Under the pieces are notes generated by a model. The model was given only the letters and a program-made list of their open reading frames with translations. It was not told the DNA's origin and ran no database searches. Shown piece after piece: positions 43,468 to 53,332 of a stretch of 64,000 nucleotides of DNA. The stretch comes from Sphingomonas sanguinis. Lineage in GTDB: Bacteria > Pseudomonadota > Alphaproteobacteria > Sphingomonadales > Sphingomonadaceae. Positions within the stretch are counted from its first letter, which is position 1. The number at the start of each line of letters is the position of its first letter. A program made the position numbers and the translations under genes. The DNA lies in the NCBI RefSeq assembly GCF_019297835.1, contig NZ_CP079204.1:1-64000 (forward strand). The letters are read 5' to 3'.

Positions 43468-44459
43468 GGACGCCCAGGCCCCGGTCCGGCAAGATTCTTG
43501 CTACGGCTGAACTCGACTTCGACATTCAGCTCCTCGATCACCTTGCCGAACAGGTCGATCGAACTGGCCTCGCCCACCACGTCGTCGTCGGTGGCGATCG
43601 AAACCGCTTCCAGCAGCTTTTGCAGCCCGATCGAGAGGCCCAGAAAGGCGATGCCCAGAAACAACGCCGTCATGCTCAGCGCCAGCGATGTGGTCAACCA
43701 ACCCGGTTCGACGGAGTCGAACGTCGCCCATACGACAATGACATAGATCGTGAAGATGCAGGCGACCCCCGCGGCCAGCAACCCGCCCAGTGCCACAACC
43801 GTCAGCACGGCGGGTGCTGAGCTGATCAGAAGACGATGCAATAGCTTGAGACGGTGCAGACGCCCTTCACGGGGACGCGGGATCAGGCTTTCCGGGGGAT
43901 GCTCACGGACCGGGATACCCGCATCGATCGGAGCGAAGCGCAGGGCCAGCCGATGATCGGGATGGGCCAGGAGCCGGTTCAATAGAGTGCGCGGATAGGC
44001 GGCGGTTCGCATGTCGCGCGTGCTGACCCGGAAACCGGCTCCCCTGCCCAGCGCGGACAGGGCGGGATCAAGCATTCTCGTCTGTCCGCGACGCCCGACG
44101 ACGATCGACGACGACGCTATGGCATCGTCGATCATATGGAGAATGTCGAACAGCGCGAGTTCCGTCGGCGTCGTCAGCACCACGATATCGCCGATCGCCT
44201 CCATGGCCACCGCAGCGCGACGGCGATAGAAGGAGATACCGGTACGCAGCGTCAATATGCGCAAATTAGCCCCGAGGACGCGCAGCATCGCCGCATCACC
44301 CTGCTCCGCATCGATCGCGATCAGGAGTTCGAAATAGCGGAAACGTTGTGCCAGCCGGATCATCAACGTCTCAAGCTGGGCCAGCGCATCGGCATCGACC
44401 GGTGCTTCGGTGAGGCAGACCGATACGAGTATGTCTTCGCGTGGCCTAGGCGGCGACAT
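43464..44459 (-). CDS. GT2-like protein with C-terminal membrane helices
   Basis: 331 residues. The start (EDILVSVCLTEAPVDADALA, FELLIAIDAEQGD, LRTGISFYRRRAAVAMEAIG) has the GT2/DPM1 topology, and two hydrophobic segments near residues 215-270 resemble those of GtrB-type enzymes. The DxD metal site is replaced by IVVLTTPTELALFD, so it may be catalytically weak or a partner subunit. It overlaps the isomerase gene by 14 bases and the FAD enzyme by 4. Confidence 0.6.
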   Translation of the reverse strand: MSPPRPREDILVSVCLTEAPVDADALAQLETLMIRLAQRFRYFELLIAIDAEQGDAAMLRVLGANLRILTLRTGISFYRRRAAVAMEAIGDIVVLTTPTELALFDILHMIDDAIASSSIVVGRRGQTRMLDPALSALGRGAGFRVSTRDMRTAAYPRTLLNRLLAHPDHRLALRFAPIDAGIPVREHPPESLIPRPREGRLHRLKLLHRLLISSAPAVLTVVALGGLLAAGVACIFTIYVIVVWATFDSVEPGWLTTSLALSMTALFLGIAFLGLSIGLQKLLEAVSIATDDDVVGEASSIDLFGKVIEELNVEVEFSRSKNLAGPGPGRP

Positions 44460-45294
44460 CCGTTACCTCCTGTACGGCTTGGCCCAAAGTGTCGAGCGAG
44501 CGACGTATCGCGTCCAGCGGGTCCAGCATGGCGGCCTTCATCTCGATGCTGTACCAACCCTGATAGCCGGCATCCCGTAACGCGCGAAGCGCCTGCGCCG
44601 CCTGGCCGGCGTCGGCGGGAGCGGGAGCAAGTTGCGGTTCACTGATATGAACATGGCCGATGCGATCAATCGTAGCCGCCGCGATGCGTTCGATCCGCGT
44701 GAAGTCTCCCTCCATGTGCAGGGCACCGATATCGAAGTTCAACACGATGGCATGATGGTCGACACGCCGGACGAAGGCGTCGGCTTCCTCCATCCGGTTC
44801 AGGAAATTGGTGCCATAGGCCGCGGGGTTGGGTTCCATGGCGATCCGGGTGCCGCAGGAGGCAGCCCGATCACCCAGCGTTCGGAACATGGCGATCGCGA
44901 TCGCGTCGGCCCGCTCCGCATCCAGTGTCGCGGGGATCTGTCGTTGGCGCGGCGAGCCGAATACCAGTGTCGGGATGGCCAGACGCCCGGCAAGGTCGAT
45001 GGCCCTATGCATGGCCGCGGTCAGCGCGTCGCGTGCTTCCGCTCCCTCGAACAAGGCCGCATCCGCGACGCCGAACAGCAGGGACTGCATCGAGACCAGC
45101 TCCAGACCTGCGTCCCTCACCGCATCGGTCGCGGTGCGAAGTTCGTCCGGCGACGGGCGGAACGGATCGGCAGCATGGGCGAGGAACAAGCCCGGTGCGA
45201 TCTCCAACCCGGTGACCCCATGATCGCGGAGCATCGCATAGGCCTCCGCCAGGCGATCGACGGGCCAGGCGATGTTGGATACGGCGAGTTTCAC
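44446..45294 (-). CDS. Sugar phosphate isomerase/epimerase-like TIM-barrel protein
   Basis: 282 residues from a GTG at 45294 that overlaps the upstream stop as GTGA. It starts VKLAVSNIAWPVDRLAEAYA and has the AP-endonuclease-2-type barrel: GLEIAPGLF, RDAGLELVSMQSLLFGV, LVFGSPRQRQIP, IAMEPNPAAYGTNFL, LNFDIGALHMEGDFTRI and HVHISEPQLAP. The Glu, Asp, His and Glu ligands of the family are in place. Related proteins epimerise or isomerise sugars or inositols. Its reaction in this EPS operon is unknown. Confidence 0.75.
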   Translation of the reverse strand: MKLAVSNIAWPVDRLAEAYAMLRDHGVTGLEIAPGLFLAHAADPFRPSPDELRTATDAVRDAGLELVSMQSLLFGVADAALFEGAEARDALTAAMHRAIDLAGRLAIPTLVFGSPRQRQIPATLDAERADAIAIAMFRTLGDRAASCGTRIAMEPNPAAYGTNFLNRMEEADAFVRRVDHHAIVLNFDIGALHMEGDFTRIERIAAATIDRIGHVHISEPQLAPAPADAGQAAQALRALRDAGYQGWYSIEMKAAMLDPLDAIRRSLDTLGQAVQEVTDVAA

Positions 45295-46241
45295 GCGACG
45301 GCCCGCTGCACGGCGATGAACTCGGCCAGTTCGCTCAACAACGTGTCGGGTTTCGCCAAATAGGCCCCCTTCTGATCCCATAAGGCCGCATGGGCGGTTC
45401 GCATGTCTTCTCGGTGCAGACGGGCATTGTGACGCGGCATCGGCGTGCCATTCACCGCCGCATAGACCGCTGCGGCCTTCAGTGGAGGAGGCGCGATATG
45501 CAGGACCGAGAGGTTGGCCGCCAGTCCTCGCTCGATATCGCCCCATAGGCGTGCCATGTTGTAAAACTGGAACTCGCTATCGGGATTGGTGAATCCGCTT
45601 GCCGCAAAGCCTGCGGCCTCGACCGCGACCTCGAGCGCCGAGCGTCGTCCCGACGCCTGGAGGTCCGCGCGGTCCAACACCATCATGTCCAAGGCCACGC
45701 TGTGCTTGTATAAACGACCGACCAGATCGGCATCCTGCGCTTCCAGTGTGTCGCTCAGAGCCGCCAGCCGCGCCGATGGCAGCATCGATGGCATGGGATT
45801 GAGAATATCGAACAGGAAATTCTTCTTCAACCCGGACCCGAAAAGGGCAGGCAGACGAACGATCAGCGTGTTGGGAAAATGATCGGCCATCGCGACTTCG
45901 AGCGCGCGTCGATTTCGACCATAGGCCAGCTCCGTTTCGTACCGCGCTTCCATCTCACTGTTCGCGCTGAACTTTTCAAGAACGGCAATGGTCGAGATCA
46001 ATATGAAATGCTTGGCGCGGATCCTCCGGAGCTGATCAATCAAGGCCCGGATGTGCCGTTCGTCACGTTCGGGATCGCGATTGGCCTCGAACATCGATCC
46101 CGGCGCGGCGGCACAGACGACGGTGTCGAACGCGGCCCCAGCCAAAGCATCTATGTTGCTACGGTTCACATATTGATCGAAACCACGTTGTCTACGCAGG
46201 CAGCCGCCAACGAAACCAGTATAACCGATCAATGCGTCCAC
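45291..46241 (-). CDS. Atypical NAD(P)-binding SDR-like protein
   Basis: 316 residues. It starts directly with MDALIGYTGFVGGCLRRQRG, a shortened TGxxGxxG motif, followed by VVCAAAPGSMFEANRDPERD and ILISTIAVLEKFSANSEMEA. YGRNRRALEV stands where the extended SDRs have YxxxK, without the lysine. The barrel of C-terminal residues (YNMARLWGDIERGLAANLSV) is unlike common epimerases. It may reduce or epimerise a sugar nucleotide, or be a non-enzymatic relative. It is the first gene of the seven-gene operon. Confidence 0.65.
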   Translation of the reverse strand: MDALIGYTGFVGGCLRRQRGFDQYVNRSNIDALAGAAFDTVVCAAAPGSMFEANRDPERDERHIRALIDQLRRIRAKHFILISTIAVLEKFSANSEMEARYETELAYGRNRRALEVAMADHFPNTLIVRLPALFGSGLKKNFLFDILNPMPSMLPSARLAALSDTLEAQDADLVGRLYKHSVALDMMVLDRADLQASGRRSALEVAVEAAGFAASGFTNPDSEFQFYNMARLWGDIERGLAANLSVLHIAPPPLKAAAVYAAVNGTPMPRHNARLHREDMRTAHAALWDQKGAYLAKPDTLLSELAEFIAVQRAVA

Positions 46242-46443
46242 GATTGTCCCTTCGCCAGCGATCGCAGCCGCGCCGTAATCGCGGCTCTTTTGCCGTCATC
46301 GTCCCATGACAGCGGGGCGGATAGCAGTGTATGCGGACGATGTCATCCGATCTGACCCCTGTACGGGACGGATTTGGGGGGATCGGTGAAACCCGATCAA
46401 GGTTTTCCGCAACCTTCGCCGTCCTCGCGGCAGTCCTATCGCT

Positions 46444-47859
46444 TCAAAATGCATTACGGTGCGTCAGCACGCGGAAGGTCTGCAAAACAAGCATGATGTC
46501 GCGCCAGATCGACCAATTCTCCAGATAGGCAAGATCGGCTTGGACACGGTTGAGCAGATCGTCGCTCGTCTCTGTATTGCCGCGAAACCCTTGGACCTGT
46601 GCCAGCCCCGTCAAACCAGGCTTGACCGCATGGCGGCTCCAGTAATTCGACGTCACCTCCCAGTAAAGTACCGTTCCCGCCAGCGCGCCGGTCGCATGAG
46701 GGCGGGGGCCGACGATACTCATGTCACCCCGGAGCACGTTCAGCATCTGCGGCAGTTCGTCCAGGCTGGTCTTGCGAATGAACCGACCGACCCGAGTGAC
46801 ACGGGCATCATTGCGGGTGGTAAGTTTGCTGGCCGTATGATCGAGCAGATCATTGCGCATGCTGCGGAATTTAAACATCCGGAACATGCGGTTACCCTTG
46901 CCGATGCGATCCTGCACAAACAGCACCGGCCCCGGCGAGTCGAGTTTGATGAGAATTGCGAGGCCCAGCAACAAGGGGAATAGCAGGATCAGCGTCGACA
47001 GCGCGACCGTCAGGTCAAACAGCCGTTTGATCACCCGATCGACGGCATTGAGCGGCCCCGTAGCGATCAGGGTCGTTGCGATATCGTGGTAACGGGTCGT
47101 ACTGATCGCCCCGATCGCGTCCAGCTCGGGGGTAAGAACCTCGACATTGACGCCGACGCCCTTGAGCGCGGCCGCCCATACGCCGCGACGTTCGGGCTGG
47201 CAGGCAAGGATAACCCGGTCTGTGTCGTGAAGCAGTCGGCCGATCCGGTCGAGCATCGCCGGATCGTTGATATTGGGTACGATATTCAACGTCTTGAGAT
47301 CGATCTTATACGAGGTGCAGCCGATCGGAGGATCGAAATCCTCGATCAGTACGACTTCGCTTTCCGGGCTGCCGTTCAGCAAGGCATAGGCGTGCCTGGC
47401 AAAACAATATCGCCCTATGATCAACAGCACGCAACTGCCGAGCGTTCCGCCCAGCGCAAGACCGCGCGACAGCGAGTCCGACGATTTCAGTACGAAGGTG
47501 ACGCTGATAACGATCAGCATCGCCGTCAGCAGAGAGAGGCAAGCCCGCCGCATACTGGGCGATGCATGGATGACGATCGCAGGGCGATAGGCCTGCTGCC
47601 GGATCGCGGTGAGATAATAGACCGGCAGCAGAAGCGGGAGCAGCATCAGCAAGCGCTCATGCCCGATACTGCCGAGATACGACCATGACGCCGCCATCAT
47701 GCCAGCACACAGCGTCACGAAATCGAGCAATACCAGATAGGTGAGCAGGCGGACCCTCAAGCTGCGCTTGGAGGTCACGCCATCATGATTACCCATTTCC
47801 GGCAGGGAGAGCGTCTGCGGATCGGTTTCGATCGTGGGTGCCAAGGCACCGTTCGGCAT
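46444..47859 (-). CDS. Polyprenyl-phosphate sugar-1-phosphate transferase (WcaJ/GumD type)
   Basis: About 471 residues from ATG 47859 (TTG 47877 also possible). Several N-terminal membrane segments ([31 protein letters not shown]) are followed by a CoA-binding-like domain. The C-terminal bacterial sugar transferase domain holds [65 protein letters not shown] and [15 protein letters not shown]. It loads the first sugar onto undecaprenyl phosphate and starts EPS repeat-unit assembly at the inner membrane. Promoter in the preceding 250-base gap. Confidence 0.9.
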   Translation of the reverse strand: MPNGALAPTIETDPQTLSLPEMGNHDGVTSKRSLRVRLLTYLVLLDFVTLCAGMMAASWSYLGSIGHERLLMLLPLLLPVYYLTAIRQQAYRPAIVIHASPSMRRACLSLLTAMLIVISVTFVLKSSDSLSRGLALGGTLGSCVLLIIGRYCFARHAYALLNGSPESEVVLIEDFDPPIGCTSYKIDLKTLNIVPNINDPAMLDRIGRLLHDTDRVILACQPERRGVWAAALKGVGVNVEVLTPELDAIGAISTTRYHDIATTLIATGPLNAVDRVIKRLFDLTVALSTLILLFPLLLGLAILIKLDSPGPVLFVQDRIGKGNRMFRMFKFRSMRNDLLDHTASKLTTRNDARVTRVGRFIRKTSLDELPQMLNVLRGDMSIVGPRPHATGALAGTVLYWEVTSNYWSRHAVKPGLTGLAQVQGFRGNTETSDDLLNRVQADLAYLENWSIWRDIMLVLQTFRVLTHRNAF

Positions 47860-48109
47860 CCTAATCACAGCAAGCAACTCGTGTTTTAACGTCGCCAGAA
47901 GGCTTCGCTCAATGCGAAATTTTGGCCAAACCGCTAGGCATGGTCAGGCTGACGCCTCCTGATACAGCACGCCTTGGCGAGTTCAAGTGGTCATGGCCCC
48001 ACACAATGGCATCGCCGATGTCACGTGCGCGATGGTCCTGGCGGCTCGTTCAGAAGGCTGGCGAGGGCATCGCGCCCACGCTTGGCTCGATGTCCGAGCG
48101 TGAAGCGAC

Positions 48110-48970
48110 CTAAAGCTTCACCGTATAGCCGGTCACGTGACGGCGGGCATCCCTGACGCCGCGTAAGATCATGCCGGCGGAACGCAAACGGTGCTTCTCG
48201 AACAACATCGCCTTCACGGTCTCCGCAACCGTCGCGCGTAGCAAGCTCCGATACAGACCTGGAAACGTCCTACTCATTCGCAGGATATAGATCGAATTGC
48301 GGGCGATATAATATCGCCTCTTTGGAGAATAGTGCGAGACCGTGCAGATCGTCCGACCGAAAACGACGACTTTCTTTCGCTTCGCGGGGGCATGGTACAA
48401 GGTCGCCTGCCCGCATTGTAGCAACTGATAACCAAGCTGCCGTGCCCGCGTACTATATTCGTAATCCGTACAGTCGATGAAATACCCCTCATCGAACAGT
48501 CCGATCTTTTCGACTGCCGCCAGGCTCAACGTCATTCCCGACGTCATCACGGCCTCCACGGGCCCATCGCCGATCCGGAGCAACGGAATTTCTTCCTGCG
48601 TCGAGCGATCGATGTAGCGTGGCACGACGAGCGCCCTTTCCGCCTCACCGGCGAAGGTCGTGATCGCGTCGACGAAGCCCGGCGCGACCCGGCTGTCCTG
48701 ATCGAACAGGCATACCCACTGGCTCCCGCGCGCGCGCACTTCGCGCAGACCGGCATTCAGCGCCGCACCGAGGCCCGCATTGCGCCCGAGCTTGATGAGA
48801 GTCAGTTCACCGGCATTCGCCATCGCCTCGATCCCCGCCAATTCGGTGGAAGACGATCCGTTGTCGGCGACGACGACATGGTCGGCCTCCGCAACGAGTG
48901 CGCGAAGATTGCGTTCGACGTCATCGTCGGGATGAAATGTCACGACGATCGCACTGGTAACTCCGGTCAT
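48110..48970 (-). CDS. GT2 glycosyltransferase (rhamnosyltransferase-like)
   Basis: 286 residues. AIVVTFHPDDDVERNLRALV, then VVVADNGSSSTELAGIEAM, GRNAGLGAALNAGLREVRA and WVCLFDQDSRVAPGF (DxD-like) mark a GT2 of the rhamnosyltransferase group. GMTLSLAAVEKIGLFDEGYF and IDCTDYEYSTRARQLGY complete the acceptor side. Start overlaps the Wzx stop by 4 bp. It adds one sugar to the lipid-linked repeat. Confidence 0.82.
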   Translation of the reverse strand: MTGVTSAIVVTFHPDDDVERNLRALVAEADHVVVADNGSSSTELAGIEAMANAGELTLIKLGRNAGLGAALNAGLREVRARGSQWVCLFDQDSRVAPGFVDAITTFAGEAERALVVPRYIDRSTQEEIPLLRIGDGPVEAVMTSGMTLSLAAVEKIGLFDEGYFIDCTDYEYSTRARQLGYQLLQCGQATLYHAPAKRKKVVVFGRTICTVSHYSPKRRYYIARNSIYILRMSRTFPGLYRSLLRATVAETVKAMLFEKHRLRSAGMILRGVRDARRHVTGYTVKL

Positions 48971-50535
48971 TCGCTACGCTCCGTGGGCGTGATTCGTCGT
49001 TGAAATCGCCGGATACCCGCCAGCGCCATCGCATGACCCGCCTGGCGCTCCGATGCCGTCAGATTGAAATAGACGACAAAGGCCAGCGCTGCGCCGAGCA
49101 CGACAGTACCAACGCCCGCCGTGGCGGCGATCGACAGCGGATCATTCCAGAACAGGATTGTGACCGCGATCGTCGGCAGGATCGCGAGCAGCGGACGGCC
49201 GAGCGCCGCGGCGGTATAGGCCAGAGGTCGTGACACGATCGCCGTCGTTCGAGGCATGCTGATAAGGCACTGGCCCACCACCCCGATCAGCGAGGCGAAC
49301 AGGATCGCCATTGCCACGCCCGTCCCGCCCCACCAGCGCACCAGCACCAGCGACAAGATGATGCTGGTCACGCCCTCGATCAGGATGGCGGGAATCGTCT
49401 TCATGACCTGCCCGACCCCCAATATTGCAATCCGGTAAGGATGGGTGGTCAACCCGACGAACTGAGCCAGCACGAGCAGCGTTGCGGGTAGCCGAACCTG
49501 CTCGGCGAGCACCGGCCCGATCCACAAGCGCAGGAAAAACGGGGCGATAATCAGCAACCCCGCCGTGAACAGCGCAAGCGAGACACTTGAAAACCGTGCA
49601 AAGCGAAGCAGCAGATTGCCCATCGCTATCGGATCGTTGTCGACGCTGCGCCCCGACAACATCGGCAATGCCGCCGCCAGGATCGCAGCCTGCGGGATCA
49701 GCAACATGTTCGCATAGGTAAACGCCAATGAGAAGGCCGGCACGGCGGCAAAATCATAGATGCCGACGATCGGCAATGCCAGCCCGGACATGAGGATGCT
49801 CGACATCGTGACGAGCCCCACAGCACCGGAATAGCCCGCGAAATCGCGCACGACCGCCGCCCGCACGGATGCCCATCGCAGTTTCACCGCGCCATGAAAC
49901 CGAGACCAGAAACGAAGATAGATCAGCGGCGCCATCAGTGTCGTCAGAGCGAAACAAACGGCAAGACTGATCAGCGCGCCGCCAAATATCACCGCCAGGA
50001 TCATCGCCACGCCATTGGCCAGTTTTGACAGGACGATGGCGACCGTGACGACCTGGTTGCGTTGATAGCCCAAAAACGCGCCCACGATCGTGACGAACGG
50101 AAGCGAAACAACCAATGCCCCGACAATGATCACGGCGCTGAGTTGCGCGGTCGGCAGCAACGCACGCGGGATGGATGGGAATACCACCCCCAGCATCGCC
50201 GCTGCCACCAGCCCCAGCAGCAGGATGCTGAACGCCAGAATGATCAGGAACGCGAGAATACTCGACAGCGTGACGCTCAGATCCTCGCGATCCTCCCGCG
50301 CCACCGATCGGGCGGTGAAACGGGCCACCGTTGTCTGCATGTTGGTGTCGACCGTGGAATAATAGGTGGCGATCTGCAGAAGCAGCATCCAGGTCGCATA
50401 GGCGTCGTTCGCCATATGATGAATCAGGAACGGTGGAACGACGAGCAACACCATCCAGTTGATGACATAGCGCGCGAGATTCCACGCTGCATTGGACGCG
50501 ACCAGGCCTGCGGTGGCATGCGCTTTCGGAGTCAC
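48967..50535 (-). CDS. Wzx-type polysaccharide flippase
   Basis: 522 residues from GTG 50535, chosen because it places the first helix (SNAAWNLARYVINWMVLLVV) about 15 residues from the start and avoids overlap with the beta-helix gene; a TTG at 50631 would be 32 residues longer and overlap it. Twelve to fourteen membrane segments of the MATE/MOP exporter fold. Basic and polar helix residues such as RFTARSVAREDR are typical. It should flip the undecaprenyl-linked repeat unit across the inner membrane. Confidence 0.82.
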   Translation of the reverse strand: MTPKAHATAGLVASNAAWNLARYVINWMVLLVVPPFLIHHMANDAYATWMLLLQIATYYSTVDTNMQTTVARFTARSVAREDREDLSVTLSSILAFLIILAFSILLLGLVAAAMLGVVFPSIPRALLPTAQLSAVIIVGALVVSLPFVTIVGAFLGYQRNQVVTVAIVLSKLANGVAMILAVIFGGALISLAVCFALTTLMAPLIYLRFWSRFHGAVKLRWASVRAAVVRDFAGYSGAVGLVTMSSILMSGLALPIVGIYDFAAVPAFSLAFTYANMLLIPQAAILAAALPMLSGRSVDNDPIAMGNLLLRFARFSSVSLALFTAGLLIIAPFFLRLWIGPVLAEQVRLPATLLVLAQFVGLTTHPYRIAILGVGQVMKTIPAILIEGVTSIILSLVLVRWWGGTGVAMAILFASLIGVVGQCLISMPRTTAIVSRPLAYTAAALGRPLLAILPTIAVTILFWNDPLSIAATAGVGTVVLGAALAFVVYFNLTASERQAGHAMALAGIRRFQRRITPTERSE

Positions 50536-50578
50536 GGCGGTGTTTGCCCCCGGTGGTGGGAGGCGACGTGGAATGTCG

Positions 50579-52177
50579 TCATTCGGCGAGTCCGATATTG
50601 CCGACGAACCGGGCACCGGATGTGTTGCCAAGCTTCAACACGCGCAGCGGTGCCCCCCGGACGATGTTGCCGCTGACTATGCCGCTGCCGCCATCGACCA
50701 GACTCAGGCCGAAGCCGCGAACGCCCTTCAGGTGGTTACCGTCGATCAGATATTCGGAATTGCCCGCGCTTTCGATTCCCCCTTCGCACGAGCTGATGCT
50801 GTTCTGTCCCAGTCGAACCGATGCACCCTGAACCGATAGGGCGAACCCCTTGGCGCCGGAGACTCGGCACATCGCCACTTCGGCATCCGGACAGTCTTGG
50901 ATACGAACGCCGTGCTGCCAGGGGCCATCGATCCTGTTGCCAATCAGTTGAACGTCACGGGCATCGGTAACCAGCAGGCCACAGGGAGCGGCTTTTCCCG
51001 CAGAACGGGTGATCGTGCAGACATTGTCGGAAATCACGACCCCCGACACATGGCCGCCCGCGCTTCGCACCTGGATGCCGTTAAAGTCACCCGAGGACAT
51101 ATCCACCATGTTGCCCGACACCAGCACGTCGCGCAACGTGACCCCACCTGTGGCGTAGATCAGGATGGCGGCACGGTCCGGCTGCCATTCGGCGCCGGCG
51201 CGGCTGTGGCCCACCAAGTCCTGCCGAAACGTGTTGCCGGATACGATCGAATGGTCGCTCGAACCCACCAGCCACAGACCGTCCCATGTCCAACCACGGC
51301 CATAGTTGCCGATGACCCGGCAATGGGAAATTCCCTCTATCGAGTAACAGCGCCGGAAGCGACCGGTGCCGTCCGGTGACGGTATCACCATATTGCCGAT
51401 GATCTCCGAAGCGGCATTGTTGTCGACGCCGGTGGCATCCCGCTCGTAGCCCGGCAATCGTTCGACATCGATGCCGATCCGGCAGTCGTTCGGCACGCCG
51501 TTGCGGCCGCTGGCCGCTTCGATCATGTTGCCGATGATCCGGGTACGTGCACCGAAATCGGCAATGCCGTCACCGCGATCCTCGCCCTTTCCTTCGCCGA
51601 ACCGCCCCGCGCCCAGGACACGGCAATGATTGAAGGCAAAGACATTGTCGTAGAACTCACCGGTCGGCGCGACCCCGACACACATCTGGAAATCGAGCAC
51701 GGTGCAATTCAACACGCGGTTTCGATGGCCGAAGAGCTCGATACCGAAACTCTGCAACCCTTCCCCCACACCGATACGATCGGGGTTTTCCAGATAGATG
51801 CCGTCGATGATGCAATCATCCGCCTCGACCGCCAGCAACGTCTTGTTCACCAGCGCGCCCGCGCGAGCGACAAGGCTTCCGCGCCCGCTGATACGGGTGT
51901 TCGCCTGACGGACCGTGATGGTATCGGACACGGCAAATCGGCTGCCGGCCGGCAGGACCAGTTCGCCACCCTGCGCGAGCCAGCGCTGCAAGGCCTCGGT
52001 CGCGTCCCGGCGACCGGTGGGGTCCGCCCCATGATCGACGGGTGACGCCCCTTTGGCCGTACCGCCGGTGCCGGTACCGCTTGCCGCAGCAGGTTGAACC
52101 GACGCTCCCAACGTACCTATCGTCGTCAGCATCGCGACTTTTTGCAGCATCGCCCGGCGCGCCAAGGGATCGATCAT
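50579..52177 (-). CDS. Secreted right-handed beta-helix protein
   Basis: 532 residues from ATG 52177 (GGAG eight bases upstream). DPLARRAMLQKVAMLTTIGT followed by a hydrophobic Ala-rich segment looks like a Tat-type signal (RR then hydrophobic core). The body has repeats of the pectate-lyase/tail-spike type: DCIIDGIYLENPDRI, NCTVLDFQMCVGVAP, IIGNMIEAASGRNG, CRVIGNYGRGWTWDG and VISDNVCTITRSAG. It begins with a pectin-lyase-3-like ATEALQRWLAQGGELVLPAG. It may be a lyase or epimerase acting on the EPS in the periplasm, or a structural processing protein; catalytic residues could not be assigned. Confidence 0.75.
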   Translation of the reverse strand: MIDPLARRAMLQKVAMLTTIGTLGASVQPAAASGTGTGGTAKGASPVDHGADPTGRRDATEALQRWLAQGGELVLPAGSRFAVSDTITVRQANTRISGRGSLVARAGALVNKTLLAVEADDCIIDGIYLENPDRIGVGEGLQSFGIELFGHRNRVLNCTVLDFQMCVGVAPTGEFYDNVFAFNHCRVLGAGRFGEGKGEDRGDGIADFGARTRIIGNMIEAASGRNGVPNDCRIGIDVERLPGYERDATGVDNNAASEIIGNMVIPSPDGTGRFRRCYSIEGISHCRVIGNYGRGWTWDGLWLVGSSDHSIVSGNTFRQDLVGHSRAGAEWQPDRAAILIYATGGVTLRDVLVSGNMVDMSSGDFNGIQVRSAGGHVSGVVISDNVCTITRSAGKAAPCGLLVTDARDVQLIGNRIDGPWQHGVRIQDCPDAEVAMCRVSGAKGFALSVQGASVRLGQNSISSCEGGIESAGNSEYLIDGNHLKGVRGFGLSLVDGGSGIVSGNIVRGAPLRVLKLGNTSGARFVGNIGLAE

Positions 52178-52201
52178 GCGCCACACTCCGATTGAACCAT
52201 G

Positions 52202-53299
52202 TCAGCCATGTAAAACCTCGCTATAGAGCCGGTCGAACGCATCAATCTGTCGATTGACCGAAAAGCGGGTCTCGAACGCCTGCCGTGCCCCCTGCCCCAG
52301 CGTGCGCAACCTTTCCCGATCGAGCGTCGATAACAGCTTCGCGAACGCATCCGCATCGTTCGCGTCGATCAGGATCCCGGTATCGGGCGTCACGATGTCG
52401 CGCATCAACTCGATATCGTTGGCGATGATCGGAAGGCCCGCACGCATCGCCTCCAATGCGATCATCGGCATCCCCTCCCAGCGCGACGGCATCACGAGTG
52501 CATCGGCCGCCATCAGATAGGCGGTCAGGTCGCTCCGCGTCGCCCAGCCCAACAATCGGACGTTCGGTGGAACGCCATTGGCGGTCGGATCATAGTCGTC
52601 GTCCGCCTCTCCTACGACATGGATGACGACGGCGGGATCGGCGCAGCGTCGTGCCGCCTCAAGCAACAGGTCCAGTCCCTTTTGCCGCGCGAAACGACCG
52701 ACGAACAGAAGGTGCAGTCCGTTTTCCTCACCCGGCGCGGCGAGGCCACGCGGAACGAACGCCCCGGGTTCGGGGGTCATACCGTTGGCGATCACGCGCA
52801 GCTTTTCCGATGACAGACCGAAGGCCAGCGCAAGATCACGCTCCTCATTCGTCTCGTTCACCACCACATCGGTCACGGGCAGCAACATGCGCTCCACCAG
52901 CGCATAGGCGCGACGCTTCCATGGTGCGACGTCCATCGCGAATGACCATGCATGGGGGCAATAGATCGTCGGGGTCCGATGGAATCCGAGCCGGAAGGGC
53001 GCACGGGTCGCCACGCCCCCGAAGGTGCTGTGAGCGTGGATGATGTCCGGCGAATAATCACGGACGCCATGCCGGACGGCGCGAGCCAGCCTCAGGGTCT
53101 TTCCCAAGCGTCCGAGCTGCGCATCCTCGAAGCCACGGCACACCGAATTCGTCGTCGCGCTTAGATACTTCATCTGGCTGGCAGGGGCGATGAGCCGGAC
53201 ATTGTCCCCGCCATAGCGCGCGATCTGAGCCGGGATGACTTCGTCAAGATGCGCGGCCAGCCCGCCCTTGACGATTTCCGTCACATGAAGAATTCTCAT
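52202..53299 (-). CDS. GT4 glycosyltransferase
   Basis: 365 residues. Starts MRILHVTEIVKGGLAAHLDE, with a GAGGG ribosome site. GT-B fold with IIHAHSTFGGVATRAPFRLG, LHLLFVGRFARQKGLDLLLE and the donor site SRWEGMPMIALEAMRAGLPI (EX7E). It adds a hexose or similar to the EPS repeat; specificity not readable. Confidence 0.85.
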   Translation of the reverse strand: MRILHVTEIVKGGLAAHLDEVIPAQIARYGGDNVRLIAPASQMKYLSATTNSVCRGFEDAQLGRLGKTLRLARAVRHGVRDYSPDIIHAHSTFGGVATRAPFRLGFHRTPTIYCPHAWSFAMDVAPWKRRAYALVERMLLPVTDVVVNETNEERDLALAFGLSSEKLRVIANGMTPEPGAFVPRGLAAPGEENGLHLLFVGRFARQKGLDLLLEAARRCADPAVVIHVVGEADDDYDPTANGVPPNVRLLGWATRSDLTAYLMAADALVMPSRWEGMPMIALEAMRAGLPIIANDIELMRDIVTPDTGILIDANDADAFAKLLSTLDRERLRTLGQGARQAFETRFSVNRQIDAFDRLYSEVLHG

Positions 53300-53332
53300 G
53301 CAGCCCTCAGAATAGCTTGGTTGTGCGATTGA

